Positions 4,538-11,441 of a DNA stretch of 11,441 nt are shown here, piece by piece (within the stretch, counting starts at the first letter, position 1; each line of letters starts with the position of its first letter). The stretch is from an uncultured Brevinema sp. GTDB lineage: Bacteria > Spirochaetota > Brevinematia > Brevinematales > Brevinemataceae. The stretch covers positions 1-11,441 of the forward strand of contig CAMRBT010000033.1 in assembly GCA_947040475.1 (NCBI GenBank). The letters run 5' to 3'. The translations under genes and the position numbers were made by a program. Under the pieces are notes generated by a model. The model did no database searches and was not told the DNA's origin. It saw only the letters and a list, made by a program, of their open reading frames with translations.

Positions 4538-6484
4538 ATGAAATTAAGTCTATTATTGCTATTATTGGGAAGTATTAATCTTTCTTATGGAGCAGAATCA
4601 ACAGAGTCTTTAGAACAATTACAGAGTGCTATTAGAGAAGGTAATCTAGATCAAGTAAAAACACTATTTGATGGTGGAATCAATGTACAAGCAGTGATTG
4701 ATTATGATGGGAATACTTCCTTACATCTAGCAGCTCTAGAAAAACAATTAGAAGTAGTGAAATATTTAATTGAAAACGGAGCAGATCTCAATGTTCAAGC
4801 GAATGAAAAAGTAACACCACTTCATTATGCTGCTAATAATGGATCTTTAGAAATCGTAAGATATCTTGTTGACAATAAAGCAGATGTCAATGCTCAAACT
4901 ATCGATGGTGTTTCTCCTTTACACGCTGCTGTTAGAGTAAAACATGCAGAAGTAGCAAAATACTTGATCGAAAAAGGAGCCGATGTTAATATTCAAAATG
5001 ATGAAAAAATCATACCTCTATATTATGCGATTAAAAATGAAGATCTAGAAATGGTACAATACCTAATCAAAAATAAAGCAGACATTAATGCTCAAAATAC
5101 TGATGGTGTTTCTCCTTTATATATTGCTGTTGGGGAAAACAATTTAGAGATAGTGCAATATTTAGTTAAAAATAAAGCTAATATTAATATCCAGACAGAT
5201 AACAAAGAAACCCCACTATATAATGCTACTGGAAGAGACAATTTAGAAATAGCACAATATTTAGTTAAAAACAAAGCAGATGTTAATGTTCAAACTATAG
5301 ATGGTATTGCTCCTTTACACAATGCAGTTGAAAATGAAAATTTAGAAATGATACAATATTTAGTTAAAAACAAAGCTGATATGAATGCCCAAACAGATGA
5401 AAGTAAGACGCCATTGCACTATGCTCTTAAAGTAGATAATTTAGAAATGGTGAAGCTTTTAATCGATAATGGTGCAGATATTAATACCAAAACAGATGAA
5501 AGAATAACACTACTACATTATGCTGTTGAAGAAAACAATATAGAAATGGTAAAATATTTAGTTGAGAATAATGCTGATATCAATGCTAAAACTCCTGAAG
5601 GTATTACGCCTTTAGATTATGCTGTTAAAAATGAAAATTTAGAATTGGTAAAACTTTTAGTAGATAAAGGAGCTGATATTAAATCTCAAAATGTTTATGG
5701 AGCCTCTGTTTTACATATCGCAACTGAAAGAGAAAATTTAGAAATAGTACAGTATTTAGTAGATAAAGGCGTTGATATTAATGATCAAGCAGATCAAGAT
5801 GTTTATCCTTTACATATTGCTGTTGGACAAAATAATATAGAAATAGCAAAATACTTAGTGGACAAAGGGGCTGATGTTAATGCACAAATGGGTCAAGGAC
5901 AAACTCCACTTTATTTCGCAACAATGAATGATAACTTAGAAATGGTAAAATACTTGATAGCCAACAAAGCAGACATGAATACCCAAGTAGGTAATATTGG
6001 TTCCCCTTTACATACTGCAGCTGGAGAAGACAATATAGAAATAGTAAAATACTTAGTTGATAAAGGCATAAATGTTAATATTCAAAATAGTCATGGACAC
6101 ACACCACTTTATTACGCAGCAATGAATGATAATATAGAAATGATAAAATATTTGATAGCCAACAAAGCTGATATTAATGCCAAGGATGGTAAAGGTTCAA
6201 CTTTACTACATATTGCTACTAGTTCACCAGAACAATTAGAAATGATAAAATATTTAGTAGAGAATGGTATTGACATTGATGCTAAAACTGGCAACAATCA
6301 TACCGCTCTTCATTATGCTGCAATGACAGGAGAACTAGAAGTCGTCCAATATCTTGTAGAAAAAGGTGCTAAAACTGATATAGAATGTGACCGAAAACAG
6401 ACAGCTCTTGGTGAAGCAATCTCTTATAATAATGAAGAGATAATAAAATATCTAGAAGCTTTAGCAAAATCCCCCCTTATATAA
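4538..6484 (+). CDS. Exported ankyrin-repeat protein, about 19 repeats
   Basis: A 648-residue protein with a signal peptide (MKLSLLLLLLGSINLSYG, cleavage near residue 18) followed by an unbroken ankyrin solenoid to the C-terminus. I count a capping repeat (LQSAIREGNLDQVKTLFDGG), 18 repeats of the 33-residue type (x-T-P-L-H-x-A, then LEMVKYL(I/V)xNxADINAQ) and a short tail (EALAKSPLI). No other domain is present, so it is probably a periplasmic or surface protein-binding scaffold; the partner is unknown. DNA-level similarity is highest between alternate repeats, giving a 66-residue super-repeat. The start is ATG 4538, seven bases after GGGAGGA (4524-4530); an in-frame TTG at 4532 is too close to that site. 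It ends in a bidirectional terminator shared with the convergent ankyrin gene. Confidence 0.9.
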   Translation: MKLSLLLLLLGSINLSYGAESTESLEQLQSAIREGNLDQVKTLFDGGINVQAVIDYDGNTSLHLAALEKQLEVVKYLIENGADLNVQANEKVTPLHYAANNGSLEIVRYLVDNKADVNAQTIDGVSPLHAAVRVKHAEVAKYLIEKGADVNIQNDEKIIPLYYAIKNEDLEMVQYLIKNKADINAQNTDGVSPLYIAVGENNLEIVQYLVKNKANINIQTDNKETPLYNATGRDNLEIAQYLVKNKADVNVQTIDGIAPLHNAVENENLEMIQYLVKNKADMNAQTDESKTPLHYALKVDNLEMVKLLIDNGADINTKTDERITLLHYAVEENNIEMVKYLVENNADINAKTPEGITPLDYAVKNENLELVKLLVDKGADIKSQNVYGASVLHIATERENLEIVQYLVDKGVDINDQADQDVYPLHIAVGQNNIEIAKYLVDKGADVNAQMGQGQTPLYFATMNDNLEMVKYLIANKADMNTQVGNIGSPLHTAAGEDNIEIVKYLVDKGINVNIQNSHGHTPLYYAAMNDNIEMIKYLIANKADINAKDGKGSTLLHIATSSPEQLEMIKYLVENGIDIDAKTGNNHTALHYAAMTGELEVVQYLVEKGAKTDIECDRKQTALGEAISYNNEEIIKYLEALAKSPLI

Positions 6485-6503
6485 ATATAATATATATCAA
6501 ATA

Positions 6504-6530
6504 AAAACCCACCTAGTTATGGTGGGTTTT
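6504..6530. terminator. Bidirectional terminator between the convergent ankyrin genes
   Basis: AAAACCCACC (6504-6513), loop TAGTTAT, GGTGGGTTTT (6521-6530), then T-rich DNA. The A and T flanks let it act on both strands. It is about 20 bases after the stop of the plus-strand gene and about 75 after that of the minus-strand gene. Confidence 0.9.
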
Positions 6531-6560
6531 ATTTTTATTACAAACATTATTATGGCAGTC

Positions 6561-6604
6561 GGGTAGTTTACCACCCACTTACCCCATCGTATTCTGGGTG
6601 TGGT
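6561..6604. repeat. Hairpins next to the minus-strand ankyrin stop codon
   Basis: GGGTAG-TTTA-CCACCC (6561-6576) is a hairpin with one A/C mismatch. ACCACCCA (6570-6577) can instead pair with TGGGTGTGGT (6595-6604) with a two-base bulge, reaching the last base of the stop codon. As minus-strand RNA these lie directly after the gene and may add to termination or 3' end stability. Confidence 0.35.
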
Positions 6605-7524
6605 TATAAGAGTAGTTTTTTACTAACATTTGTGAGTATATCATATTTTGTAAGATACATAGATGCTGTCCAGTCATTATTATCTCGAATACTGGTATCA
6701 GCTCCATTTATTATGAGGTATTCTGCTACCTTACTATGCCCACCAGAGGAAGCAAACATCAATGCTGTCCAGCCATTATTATCCTGAATATTAAGAATAG
6801 CACCATTTTCTACAAGATGTTTTACGACCTCACCATGCCCACGTTCTGCAGCATACATTAGTGCTGTTACATGATTCTTGTTTTCAATATGAATGCTAGC
6901 ACCCACATATACAAGATATTTTACTACTTCGGTGTGTCCATTATAGGCGGCTAATATTAAAGAAGTGTTATTATTAGTACCTTGCGTGTTAATATTAGCA
7001 CTGTGACTCACGAGGTATTTCACTAGCTGAAGGCGTCCATTTCGAGCAGCGAACATTAGTATCGTCTCATGATCATTATTTTTAAGATCAATCTCTGCAC
7101 CATTTTCAACAAGAATCTTAAGTACTTCACCATGCTCATTTTTTGAAGAATACATCAAAGATGTCCAGCCTTTATTATCTTGAAAATTAAGATCAGCACC
7201 ATTCTCGACGAGATGTTGAGCTACTTTATCATGACCATTTTGTGAAGCTAGTATTAATGCTGTATATCCGTTGTAATCTTGAAGATTAACATCAATACCG
7301 CATTCGATGAGATACAGAACAACTTCATCATGACCATTTTGTGCAGCATACATTAATGCTGAGTAATTGTTATCATCTTGAACATTAATATCAATATCAT
7401 TTTCTAAACAGATTGTTACACTTTCAAGATCCCCTGCTTCAGCATAGGAAAGGAAATTTTGTCCATAGGATATGTTAGTATTTATTACTAAGAAGAATAA
7501 TACTAAATATTTTATATATATCAT
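6604..7524 (-). CDS. Exported ankyrin-repeat protein, about 9 repeats
   Basis: A 306-residue protein with signal peptide MIYIKYLVLFFLVINTNISYG (written as residues 1-21, cleavage near 21). The mature part is a capping repeat (FLSYAEAGDLESVTICLENDI) plus about eight ankyrin repeats of the form (Y/W)TALMYAAQNGHxEVVKYLVENGADxNxQDNN, then a degenerate last repeat (DNNDWTASMYLTKYD) and a basic-hydrophobic tail. The repeats differ from those of the convergent 648-residue gene: they carry the consensus N-G-H turn, which that gene lacks. The two are therefore relatives, not recent copies. Both signal peptides end in S-Y-G. The role is probably extracytoplasmic protein binding with unknown partner. 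The ribosome-binding site is weak (GGGGTAG before the ATG). It converges on the other ankyrin gene and diverges from the second permease. Confidence 0.88.
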   Translation of the reverse strand: MIYIKYLVLFFLVINTNISYGQNFLSYAEAGDLESVTICLENDIDINVQDDNNYSALMYAAQNGHDEVVLYLIECGIDVNLQDYNGYTALILASQNGHDKVAQHLVENGADLNFQDNKGWTSLMYSSKNEHGEVLKILVENGAEIDLKNNDHETILMFAARNGRLQLVKYLVSHSANINTQGTNNNTSLILAAYNGHTEVVKYLVYVGASIHIENKNHVTALMYAAERGHGEVVKHLVENGAILNIQDNNGWTALMFASSGGHSKVAEYLIINGADTSIRDNNDWTASMYLTKYDILTNVSKKLLL

Positions 7525-7553
7525 AATTCTACCCCTATATTTTAAATCGTTGT

Positions 7554-7581
7554 ACTATATTGTACTATACTTTGAAATCAA
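7554..7581 (-). promoter_or_regulatory. Possible promoter of the minus-strand ankyrin gene
   Basis: On the minus strand TTGATT (7581-7576), 16 bases, TATAGT (7559-7554). Both matches are imperfect. A perfect tandem 10-bp repeat, TTGTACTATA twice (7550-7569, plus strand), covers the -10 box and part of the spacer and could bind a regulator. A second minus-strand TATAAT with a weak TTGTAA occurs about 100 bases further upstream. Confidence 0.35.
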
Positions 7582-7807
7582 TATCAAATTTATTGCTACC
7601 ATATTTTTGAAATTCTCATCTTTTTTTAATTAATTTATTTAAATAATTTATAGTTATATTATAGTATACTTTATAAAAATTACAACACACTATTTGAATA
7701 AAACACTTATCTAAATATTTTATCTAACTATATACAATTAAATATAATAGAGATAATTAACAATTTGTTATATCGCTGTAATAATTTAGCAAAATTTTAA
7801 TGGTTTT

Positions 7808-7836
7808 TTGACATTTATGATAGTATATTATATACT
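7808..7836 (+). promoter_or_regulatory. Near-consensus promoter of the second permease
   Basis: TTGACA (7808-7813), 17 bases, TATACT (7831-7836), start near 7843 and a leader of about 55 bases. The AT-rich stretch 7582-7800 upstream shows no gene and no clear structure. Confidence 0.75.
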
Positions 7837-7897
7837 AATAGATGAATCTAAATATCTATTAATAAATAAAATAATTGTAAATTGTAGAAGGAATAAA

Positions 7898-9022
7898 ATG
7901 ATTAAAGATAATACAGAAATTATAAAAGTAGCGAGCATCTACATGGCACTTAATATAGGGTCGGGATTTGCATCAGGACAAGAGATCCTTCAATTTTTTT
8001 CAGGGTTTGGTTGGGCAGGATATTTAATAGGGCTTACTGTTTTTATTTTGATGATTTATGGTGGAAACTCAATGCTTGATGCTGGGTGGATCTGTAAAGA
8101 TGATCATAAAATTTCTGTATATGAATATTTTGGCGGTAAATTTATTGGACGAGCATACAATGTTATCATACCTATTTTATTTTTCGGATCTTATACTATC
8201 ATGGTGGCTGGAGCTGGTTCTGTATTAGAACAGTTTTTTGATATCCCAAATATCATTGGACGAATAGTGGTGGTAGTTGCTTCTGTATTGAGTCTCTTTT
8301 TAAACTTTCAACATATTTCTAAATTTATTGGACATATAGGTAAGGGAGTGGCACTTGTTATTTTTATTATATCTTTTATTGTAATTATTAAAGGAATTTT
8401 TAATATTACTCAAATCTCTACTTTTATTCAAGAAAACCCTTTTAAGACTCCTATTGATACTTTTTATGGTGCAGCTATCTTGTATAGTGGTATTATTGTA
8501 CTTGCTTCTTCTCAATTTTTATTTGATGTGGGTAAAGAATTAAATCAGCGTAGTAGTGGTTATTATGGAGCTATATACGGATCTGTGAGTTTTGTGTTAA
8601 TGGCTTTGGTGATTCATACAGCTATTCTCTTGTATTTTGATAAAGTCTACACCTTGCCTATTGTTACTATTTACTTTGCCGAACTAATATCGCCTATTGT
8701 TGCTTTTATGACTGTTATATTGATGTTTGTAGCAATGTATTCCGCAAGTACTATTACTTTATGGTCTGTTAGTAATATTATCAAAAAGAAATTTTCTTTT
8801 TGGAGAAAAAGATATATAGCAGTTCTGTGTGTTTTAGGGGGTGGGGGATTAGTCCTATCAACAATTCCTTTTGGTAAATTAGTTAGTCTTATTTACCCTA
8901 TAAATGGAATGTTTGGGGTGTTCTTGATAATTCTTATAGCCTATAAAAATAGAAGACGTGTTTATGAAACAGAAGAATCTAGTGATGTAGATAGTACAGA
9001 CAACTCTGAAGACATCACTTAA
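7898..9022 (+). CDS. Second YkvI-family (COG3949) permease
   Basis: A 374-residue membrane protein with about ten hydrophobic segments. GSGFASGQEILQFF near residues 21-34 is the family's signature in TM1, and the protein parallels the permease at 2193 throughout (for example G-A-G next to TM3 and G-x-L-V-x-x-I-Y-P in the last segments). It is probably an amino-acid or related organic-anion transporter; the substrate is unknown. Unlike its paralogue it has no leader-peptide attenuator, only a short leader behind its own promoter, so the two are controlled differently. The start is ATG 7898 with AAGGA seven bases upstream; in-frame codons reaching 7808 lie inside the -35 box and cannot be translated from this promoter. 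The tail is acidic (EESSDVDSTDNSEDIT). Confidence 0.84.
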   Translation: MIKDNTEIIKVASIYMALNIGSGFASGQEILQFFSGFGWAGYLIGLTVFILMIYGGNSMLDAGWICKDDHKISVYEYFGGKFIGRAYNVIIPILFFGSYTIMVAGAGSVLEQFFDIPNIIGRIVVVVASVLSLFLNFQHISKFIGHIGKGVALVIFIISFIVIIKGIFNITQISTFIQENPFKTPIDTFYGAAILYSGIIVLASSQFLFDVGKELNQRSSGYYGAIYGSVSFVLMALVIHTAILLYFDKVYTLPIVTIYFAELISPIVAFMTVILMFVAMYSASTITLWSVSNIIKKKFSFWRKRYIAVLCVLGGGGLVLSTIPFGKLVSLIYPINGMFGVFLIILIAYKNRRRVYETEESSDVDSTDNSEDIT

Positions 9023-9048
9023 CCCAAGATTACAATAAAATAGTTATA

Positions 9049-9076
9049 ATCAAGTATTACTTATCAAGTATTACTT
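9049..9076. repeat. Perfect tandem 14-bp repeat
   Basis: ATCAAGTATTACTT occurs twice in immediate tandem (9049-9062 and 9063-9076) between the second permease and the next gene. The core AAGTATTACTT is nearly palindromic, and its reverse complement AAGTAATACTT occurs at about 922-932. It may be an operator or a slippage product. Confidence 0.6.
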
Positions 9077-9093
9077 ATAAAAAAAAATAATAC

Positions 9094-9128
9094 TCCGATA
9101 AATTTTTATATAAAATTTAAAAATCGGA
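9094..9128 (+). promoter_or_regulatory. Hairpin that could hide the ribosome-binding site of the next gene
   Basis: TCCGAT (9094-9099) pairs with ATCGGA (9123-9128), and AAATTTT (9100-9106) with AAAATTT (9112-9118), leaving a five-base loop and a four-base bulge. The 3' arm contains GGA (9126-9128), the only Shine-Dalgarno-like bases before ATG 9136. No T run follows, so it is not a typical terminator. Confidence 0.4.
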
Positions 9129-9135
9129 TATAATA

Positions 9136-9738
9136 ATGTACAAAGTATTGTTTTTACTACTCCTAACAACGAATATTTTTTCTATGGATAGAGAAAGTAT
9201 CGCTAGATTGCAATTTGAAAATATTGAGATTGAAGATTCTCTAAAAGACAAAGTTCCTTTTTTACAAATGTCCTATTCTAATATGAATGACACAAAACTT
9301 CCTGAAAAAAATAAATATACCCTAACATTCAAGCCTGATTCTCAAGGATTTGATAGATTTTCACGAATGACAGGGGTGAGTATTTTTCAAGCAAAATTTA
9401 CAATCTCTTGGTACATTTTTACGAATAGCACTGAAATTCCAACGTCTACTGATAAAATGTTAGAATTAGTAAATGTCAAAAAACCGCATTTATTAATGCC
9501 TTTAATCGCTATTAATGGCAAATGGGAAGCGATGGTTGAGCTACCAAATTTAACTTATAAAAAAGGCACTTATGTCTATGCTTATATTTCATATCCTAAT
9601 CTTAAAGGTGTTTTAGTTCCTTTAGCAGGGCAATCTTTTTATAAAAAGAAGACAGATGATGTATTAATAAGTAGAGATGAGAGCTTGGGATTGAATTTTA
9701 ATATCTTATCTTATTGGCAACGACAAGGTTATTTGTAA
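9136..9738 (+). CDS. Exported protein of unknown function
   Basis: A 200-residue protein with a signal peptide (MYKVLFLLLLTTNIFS, cleavage near residue 16; no lipobox Cys). The mature part is hydrophilic with alternating short hydrophobic stretches, which suggests a beta-rich periplasmic or surface domain. I recognise no catalytic motif and no family. Landmarks are KYTLTFKPDSQGFDRF, FTISWYIFTNS and GTYVYAYISYPNLKGVLVP. The start is supported by the signal peptide and by the weak GGA eight bases upstream, which lies in the hairpin at 9094-9128. No good promoter is visible between the permease stop and this gene, so read-through from the permease is possible. A strong bidirectional terminator follows. 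Confidence 0.75.
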   Translation: MYKVLFLLLLTTNIFSMDRESIARLQFENIEIEDSLKDKVPFLQMSYSNMNDTKLPEKNKYTLTFKPDSQGFDRFSRMTGVSIFQAKFTISWYIFTNSTEIPTSTDKMLELVNVKKPHLLMPLIAINGKWEAMVELPNLTYKKGTYVYAYISYPNLKGVLVPLAGQSFYKKKTDDVLISRDESLGLNFNILSYWQRQGYL

Positions 9739-9760
9739 ATACTCAATAGAAAAAACACAA

Positions 9761-9794
9761 AAAAAACACATTACATAGTAATGTGTTTTTTTTT
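9761..9794. terminator. Bidirectional terminator between the exported-protein gene and tRNA-Arg
   Basis: ACACATTAC (9766-9774), loop ATA, GTAATGTGT (9778-9786), with A runs before and T runs after. It serves the plus-strand gene ending at 9738 and the minus-strand tRNA, and probably AGCS read-through. Confidence 0.9.
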
Positions 9795-9800
9795 GTTTAT

Positions 9801-9874
9801 CATGCCCAGTAGGAGTCGAACCTACGACCTTTGGAACCGCAATCCAATGCTCTATCCAGCTGAGCTATGGGCAC
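9801..9874 (-). tRNA. tRNA-Arg, anticodon GCG
   Basis: Seventy-four bases fold into a full cloverleaf. The acceptor stem is GTGCCCA/TGGGCAT (the end pair is a G-U), the D stem GCTC/GAGC, the anticodon stem TTGGA/TCCAA with loop TTGCGGT, and the T stem GTAGG/CCTAC with loop TTCGACT. The anticodon at 9840-9838 reads GCG (codons CGC, CGU). A20 and discriminator G73 fit arginine identity, and the D and T arms resemble the common bacterial tRNA-Arg(ACG). CCA is not encoded. A promoter lies just upstream and a terminator just downstream. Confidence 0.93.
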
Positions 9875-9896
9875 ACAACAGTTGATTGCGTCATAT

Positions 9897-9925
9897 AGTA
9901 TAGCAAATAAATAAATAAATGTCAA
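9897..9925 (-). promoter_or_regulatory. Promoter of tRNA-Arg
   Basis: Minus strand TTGACA (9925-9920), 17 bases, TATACT (9902-9897), start near 9890, about 16 bases before the tRNA. The spacer holds a TTTA repeat. It lies just downstream of the symporter stop codon, with no terminator between. Confidence 0.8.
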
Positions 9926-9942
9926 TACTTATTTTAAATAAT

Positions 9943-11376
9943 TTACCAAGCGTCAAATTTACCATATTCTGTAAAGTTTTCTTTTTTGAAGACAGGATCG
10001 GCATTGCTTGCTTTTTGTTTTCTATAGTCAGCTAATGTTGCTACTAATACTTTTTGTAATCGGAAGATAGCATACAAGTTGATTAATGCGAGAAGAGTCA
10101 TCAATAGATCGGCTACGCTCCACACAAAAGGTAAACTACTCATAGAACCAGCAAACACAGCTATAACAACACTTACTTTAAAGACTAAATGTATCGTAGG
10201 TTTTTTACTCAAAAAAGATAAACTGTTTTGTGCATAAAAATAATTACCTAAAACTGATGAGAATGCTAATAAGAAAATACAAATAGTTAAGAAAAGACTA
10301 CCAAAATCTCCAAAGAATGTGTTAAGAGCAGCTTGTGTTAAAACAATACCTGAATTGTTGATATCTGTGAAATCTACTCCAGAGAAAAGAATAAGAAATG
10401 CTGTTGCAGAACAAATTAAAATAGTATCAAAAAACACCCCAAAAGCTTGGATGAATCCTTGCTTCACAGGGTGTGATGTACATGCAGATGCAGCAGCATT
10501 AGGTGCAGAACCCATACCTGCTTCATTTGAAAACAATCCACGCTTAACACCAATAGTAATAGTTCCCATAAGGGTTCCTACTCCAGCTTCTCTGAGTCCA
10601 AAAGCGTTTGTGAAAATTAATTCCATTACTTCTGGGAGACGTGCAATGTTTTTTCCAATAACGAATAAACAAAGTAATAAATAAAGGATAGCCATAATAG
10701 GTACAATAATAGTACTAGCTTTTGCAATACTGCGAAGTCCTTTAAAAACAAATAAAGCAGTAAGGGCACTGAGTGCTACTGCTGAAAATAAAAGAGGGAC
10801 ATTAAAATTGTTAGATACTGCTTGAGAGATAGTATTCGCTTGCACAGCGTTAAAAGATAGTCCAAAAACAAAAACTAAAAGAATAGCAAAGACATTGCCT
10901 AAACCTTTAGACCCGAGTCCTTTTTGGATATAGTAAGCTGGACCACCAATAAAATGTGAAGACACCTTTTGAGAGTCGTCCTTTGTCTTGTATACTTGAG
11001 CTAATGTTGATTCAACAAATGCTAAAGATCCACCAAGCAAGGCTGTCAACCACATCCAAAATATAGCTCCTGGTCCACCTAAAGTAAGAGCTAAAGCAAC
11101 ACCAGCTAAATTACCTGTACCAACTCTTGAAGCTGTCGTTACGGCAAATGCTTCGAAAGGCGATATTTTTTTTGATGTGTTATCAGAATCTGTAAATCCT
11201 TCTTGAAAAGCACTCCACATATTCTTAAAATTAAATTGAACGAACTTTGTTCTTAAGGTAAAAAACACACCTGAACCCAAAAGAACGAATAATAAAACAA
11301 CAGAAAGTTGGTTATTTAATAAATTTATTAAATCCATACTTTTCTGCATTAACCCAGACATAAGATTTTCTTCCAT
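9943..11376 (-). CDS. AGCS-family sodium:alanine/glycine symporter
   Basis: A 477-residue integral membrane protein with about ten or eleven hydrophobic segments. Signature motifs are VGTGNLAGVA (85-94), GPGAIFWMWLTALLG (101-115) and GGPAYYIQKGLG (144-155), all diagnostic of the alanine/glycine:cation symporter family (AlsT/DagA type). It imports alanine or glycine with sodium; the exact substrate is not certain. The start is the ATG at 11376 with AAGGAG seven bases upstream; an in-frame TTG at 11397 is upstream of that site and unlikely. It has a strong promoter at 11408-11436. No terminator follows the stop, so transcripts may run through tRNA-Arg to the terminator at 9761-9794. Confidence 0.93.
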   Translation of the reverse strand: MEENLMSGLMQKSMDLINLLNNQLSVVLLFVLLGSGVFFTLRTKFVQFNFKNMWSAFQEGFTDSDNTSKKISPFEAFAVTTASRVGTGNLAGVALALTLGGPGAIFWMWLTALLGGSLAFVESTLAQVYKTKDDSQKVSSHFIGGPAYYIQKGLGSKGLGNVFAILLVFVFGLSFNAVQANTISQAVSNNFNVPLLFSAVALSALTALFVFKGLRSIAKASTIIVPIMAILYLLLCLFVIGKNIARLPEVMELIFTNAFGLREAGVGTLMGTITIGVKRGLFSNEAGMGSAPNAAASACTSHPVKQGFIQAFGVFFDTILICSATAFLILFSGVDFTDINNSGIVLTQAALNTFFGDFGSLFLTICIFLLAFSSVLGNYFYAQNSLSFLSKKPTIHLVFKVSVVIAVFAGSMSSLPFVWSVADLLMTLLALINLYAIFRLQKVLVATLADYRKQKASNADPVFKKENFTEYGKFDAW

Positions 11377-11407
11377 TTTTGACTCCTTAGCAATCAATAT
11401 TTATTAT

Positions 11408-11436
11408 AGTATACTAAAAAAAAGACACTTTGTCAA
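11408..11436 (-). promoter_or_regulatory. Near-consensus promoter of the AGCS symporter
   Basis: Minus strand TTGACA (11436-11431), 17 bases with an eight-T run, TATACT (11413-11408). Start near 11401, leader about 25 bases. Confidence 0.8.
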
Positions 11437-11441
11437 TAAAT

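Noticed and set aside
7808..7897. N-terminal extension of the second permease
   Set aside because: The extra codons begin in the -35 box of a good promoter and have no ribosome-binding site. ATG 7898 has AAGGA at the right distance and begins a family-typical N-terminus.
10319..10684. 121-codon plus-strand frame
   Set aside because: It is antisense to the conserved AGCS symporter and has no ribosome-binding site. The same applies to the antisense frames at 2834-3088, 5092-5274, 6112-6297 and 8300-8515.
1..11441. CRISPR array, phage or transposase genes
   Set aside because: No regularly spaced direct repeats with unique spacers and no recognisable transposase, integrase or phage structural gene. 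The only regular repeats are ankyrin codons and the attenuator duplication.

Overview
The window is low-GC DNA (roughly 30% G+C by eye) with strong Shine-Dalgarno sites, standard use of TGA as a stop, and several near-consensus promoters of the form TTGACA-N17-TATA(A/C)T. It encodes secreted ankyrin-repeat proteins, amino-acid transporters and small exported proteins. This suits a low-GC, host-associated bacterium with a cell envelope. A spirochaete of the Brachyspira/Brevinema kind is my guess, but I see no marker that fixes the taxon.

Layout. 1-407 (minus): the start of an uncharacterised membrane-anchored protein that runs off the left edge. 408-943: gene-free, with an unusual island of G- and C-tracts full of inverted repeats. 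944-1237: a consensus promoter followed by a compact, highly structured RNA whose 5' and 3' ends pair perfectly over 14-15 bp; it holds a 43-codon hydrophobic ORF whose AUG lies in a hairpin loop. 1307-1708: a small exported HNH nuclease. 1766-2196: a consensus promoter, then two tandem copies of a leader-peptide attenuator. Each copy has a ribosome-binding site, a 19-residue peptide containing the run F-(N/S)-F-Y-Y-Y-F, a possible antiterminator and an intrinsic terminator. 2193-4421: the controlled operon, a YkvI-family (COG3949) permease and a fold-type I PLP aminotransferase. 4538-6484 and 6604-7524: two convergent exported ankyrin proteins sharing a bidirectional terminator. 7898-9022: a second COG3949 permease with its own promoter and no attenuator. 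9136-9738: a small exported protein of unknown function. 9801-9874 (minus): tRNA-Arg with the unusual anticodon GCG. 9943-11376 (minus): an AGCS sodium:alanine/glycine symporter.

How it fits together. The main discovery candidate is the serial aromatic attenuator. Shortage of charged tRNA-Tyr or tRNA-Phe should stall the ribosome on the Tyr/Phe run and let RNA polymerase pass both terminators. That would turn on a permease and an aminotransferase, which suggests uptake and transamination of tyrosine, phenylalanine or their keto acids. The second candidate is the folded RNA at 979-1237, whose closed 5'-3' stem and hidden start codon resemble the layout of type I toxin messages. It could instead be a structured 5' leader of the nuclease gene, a free non-coding RNA or a MITE-like inverted-repeat element. 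All functional links are inferred from sequence alone.
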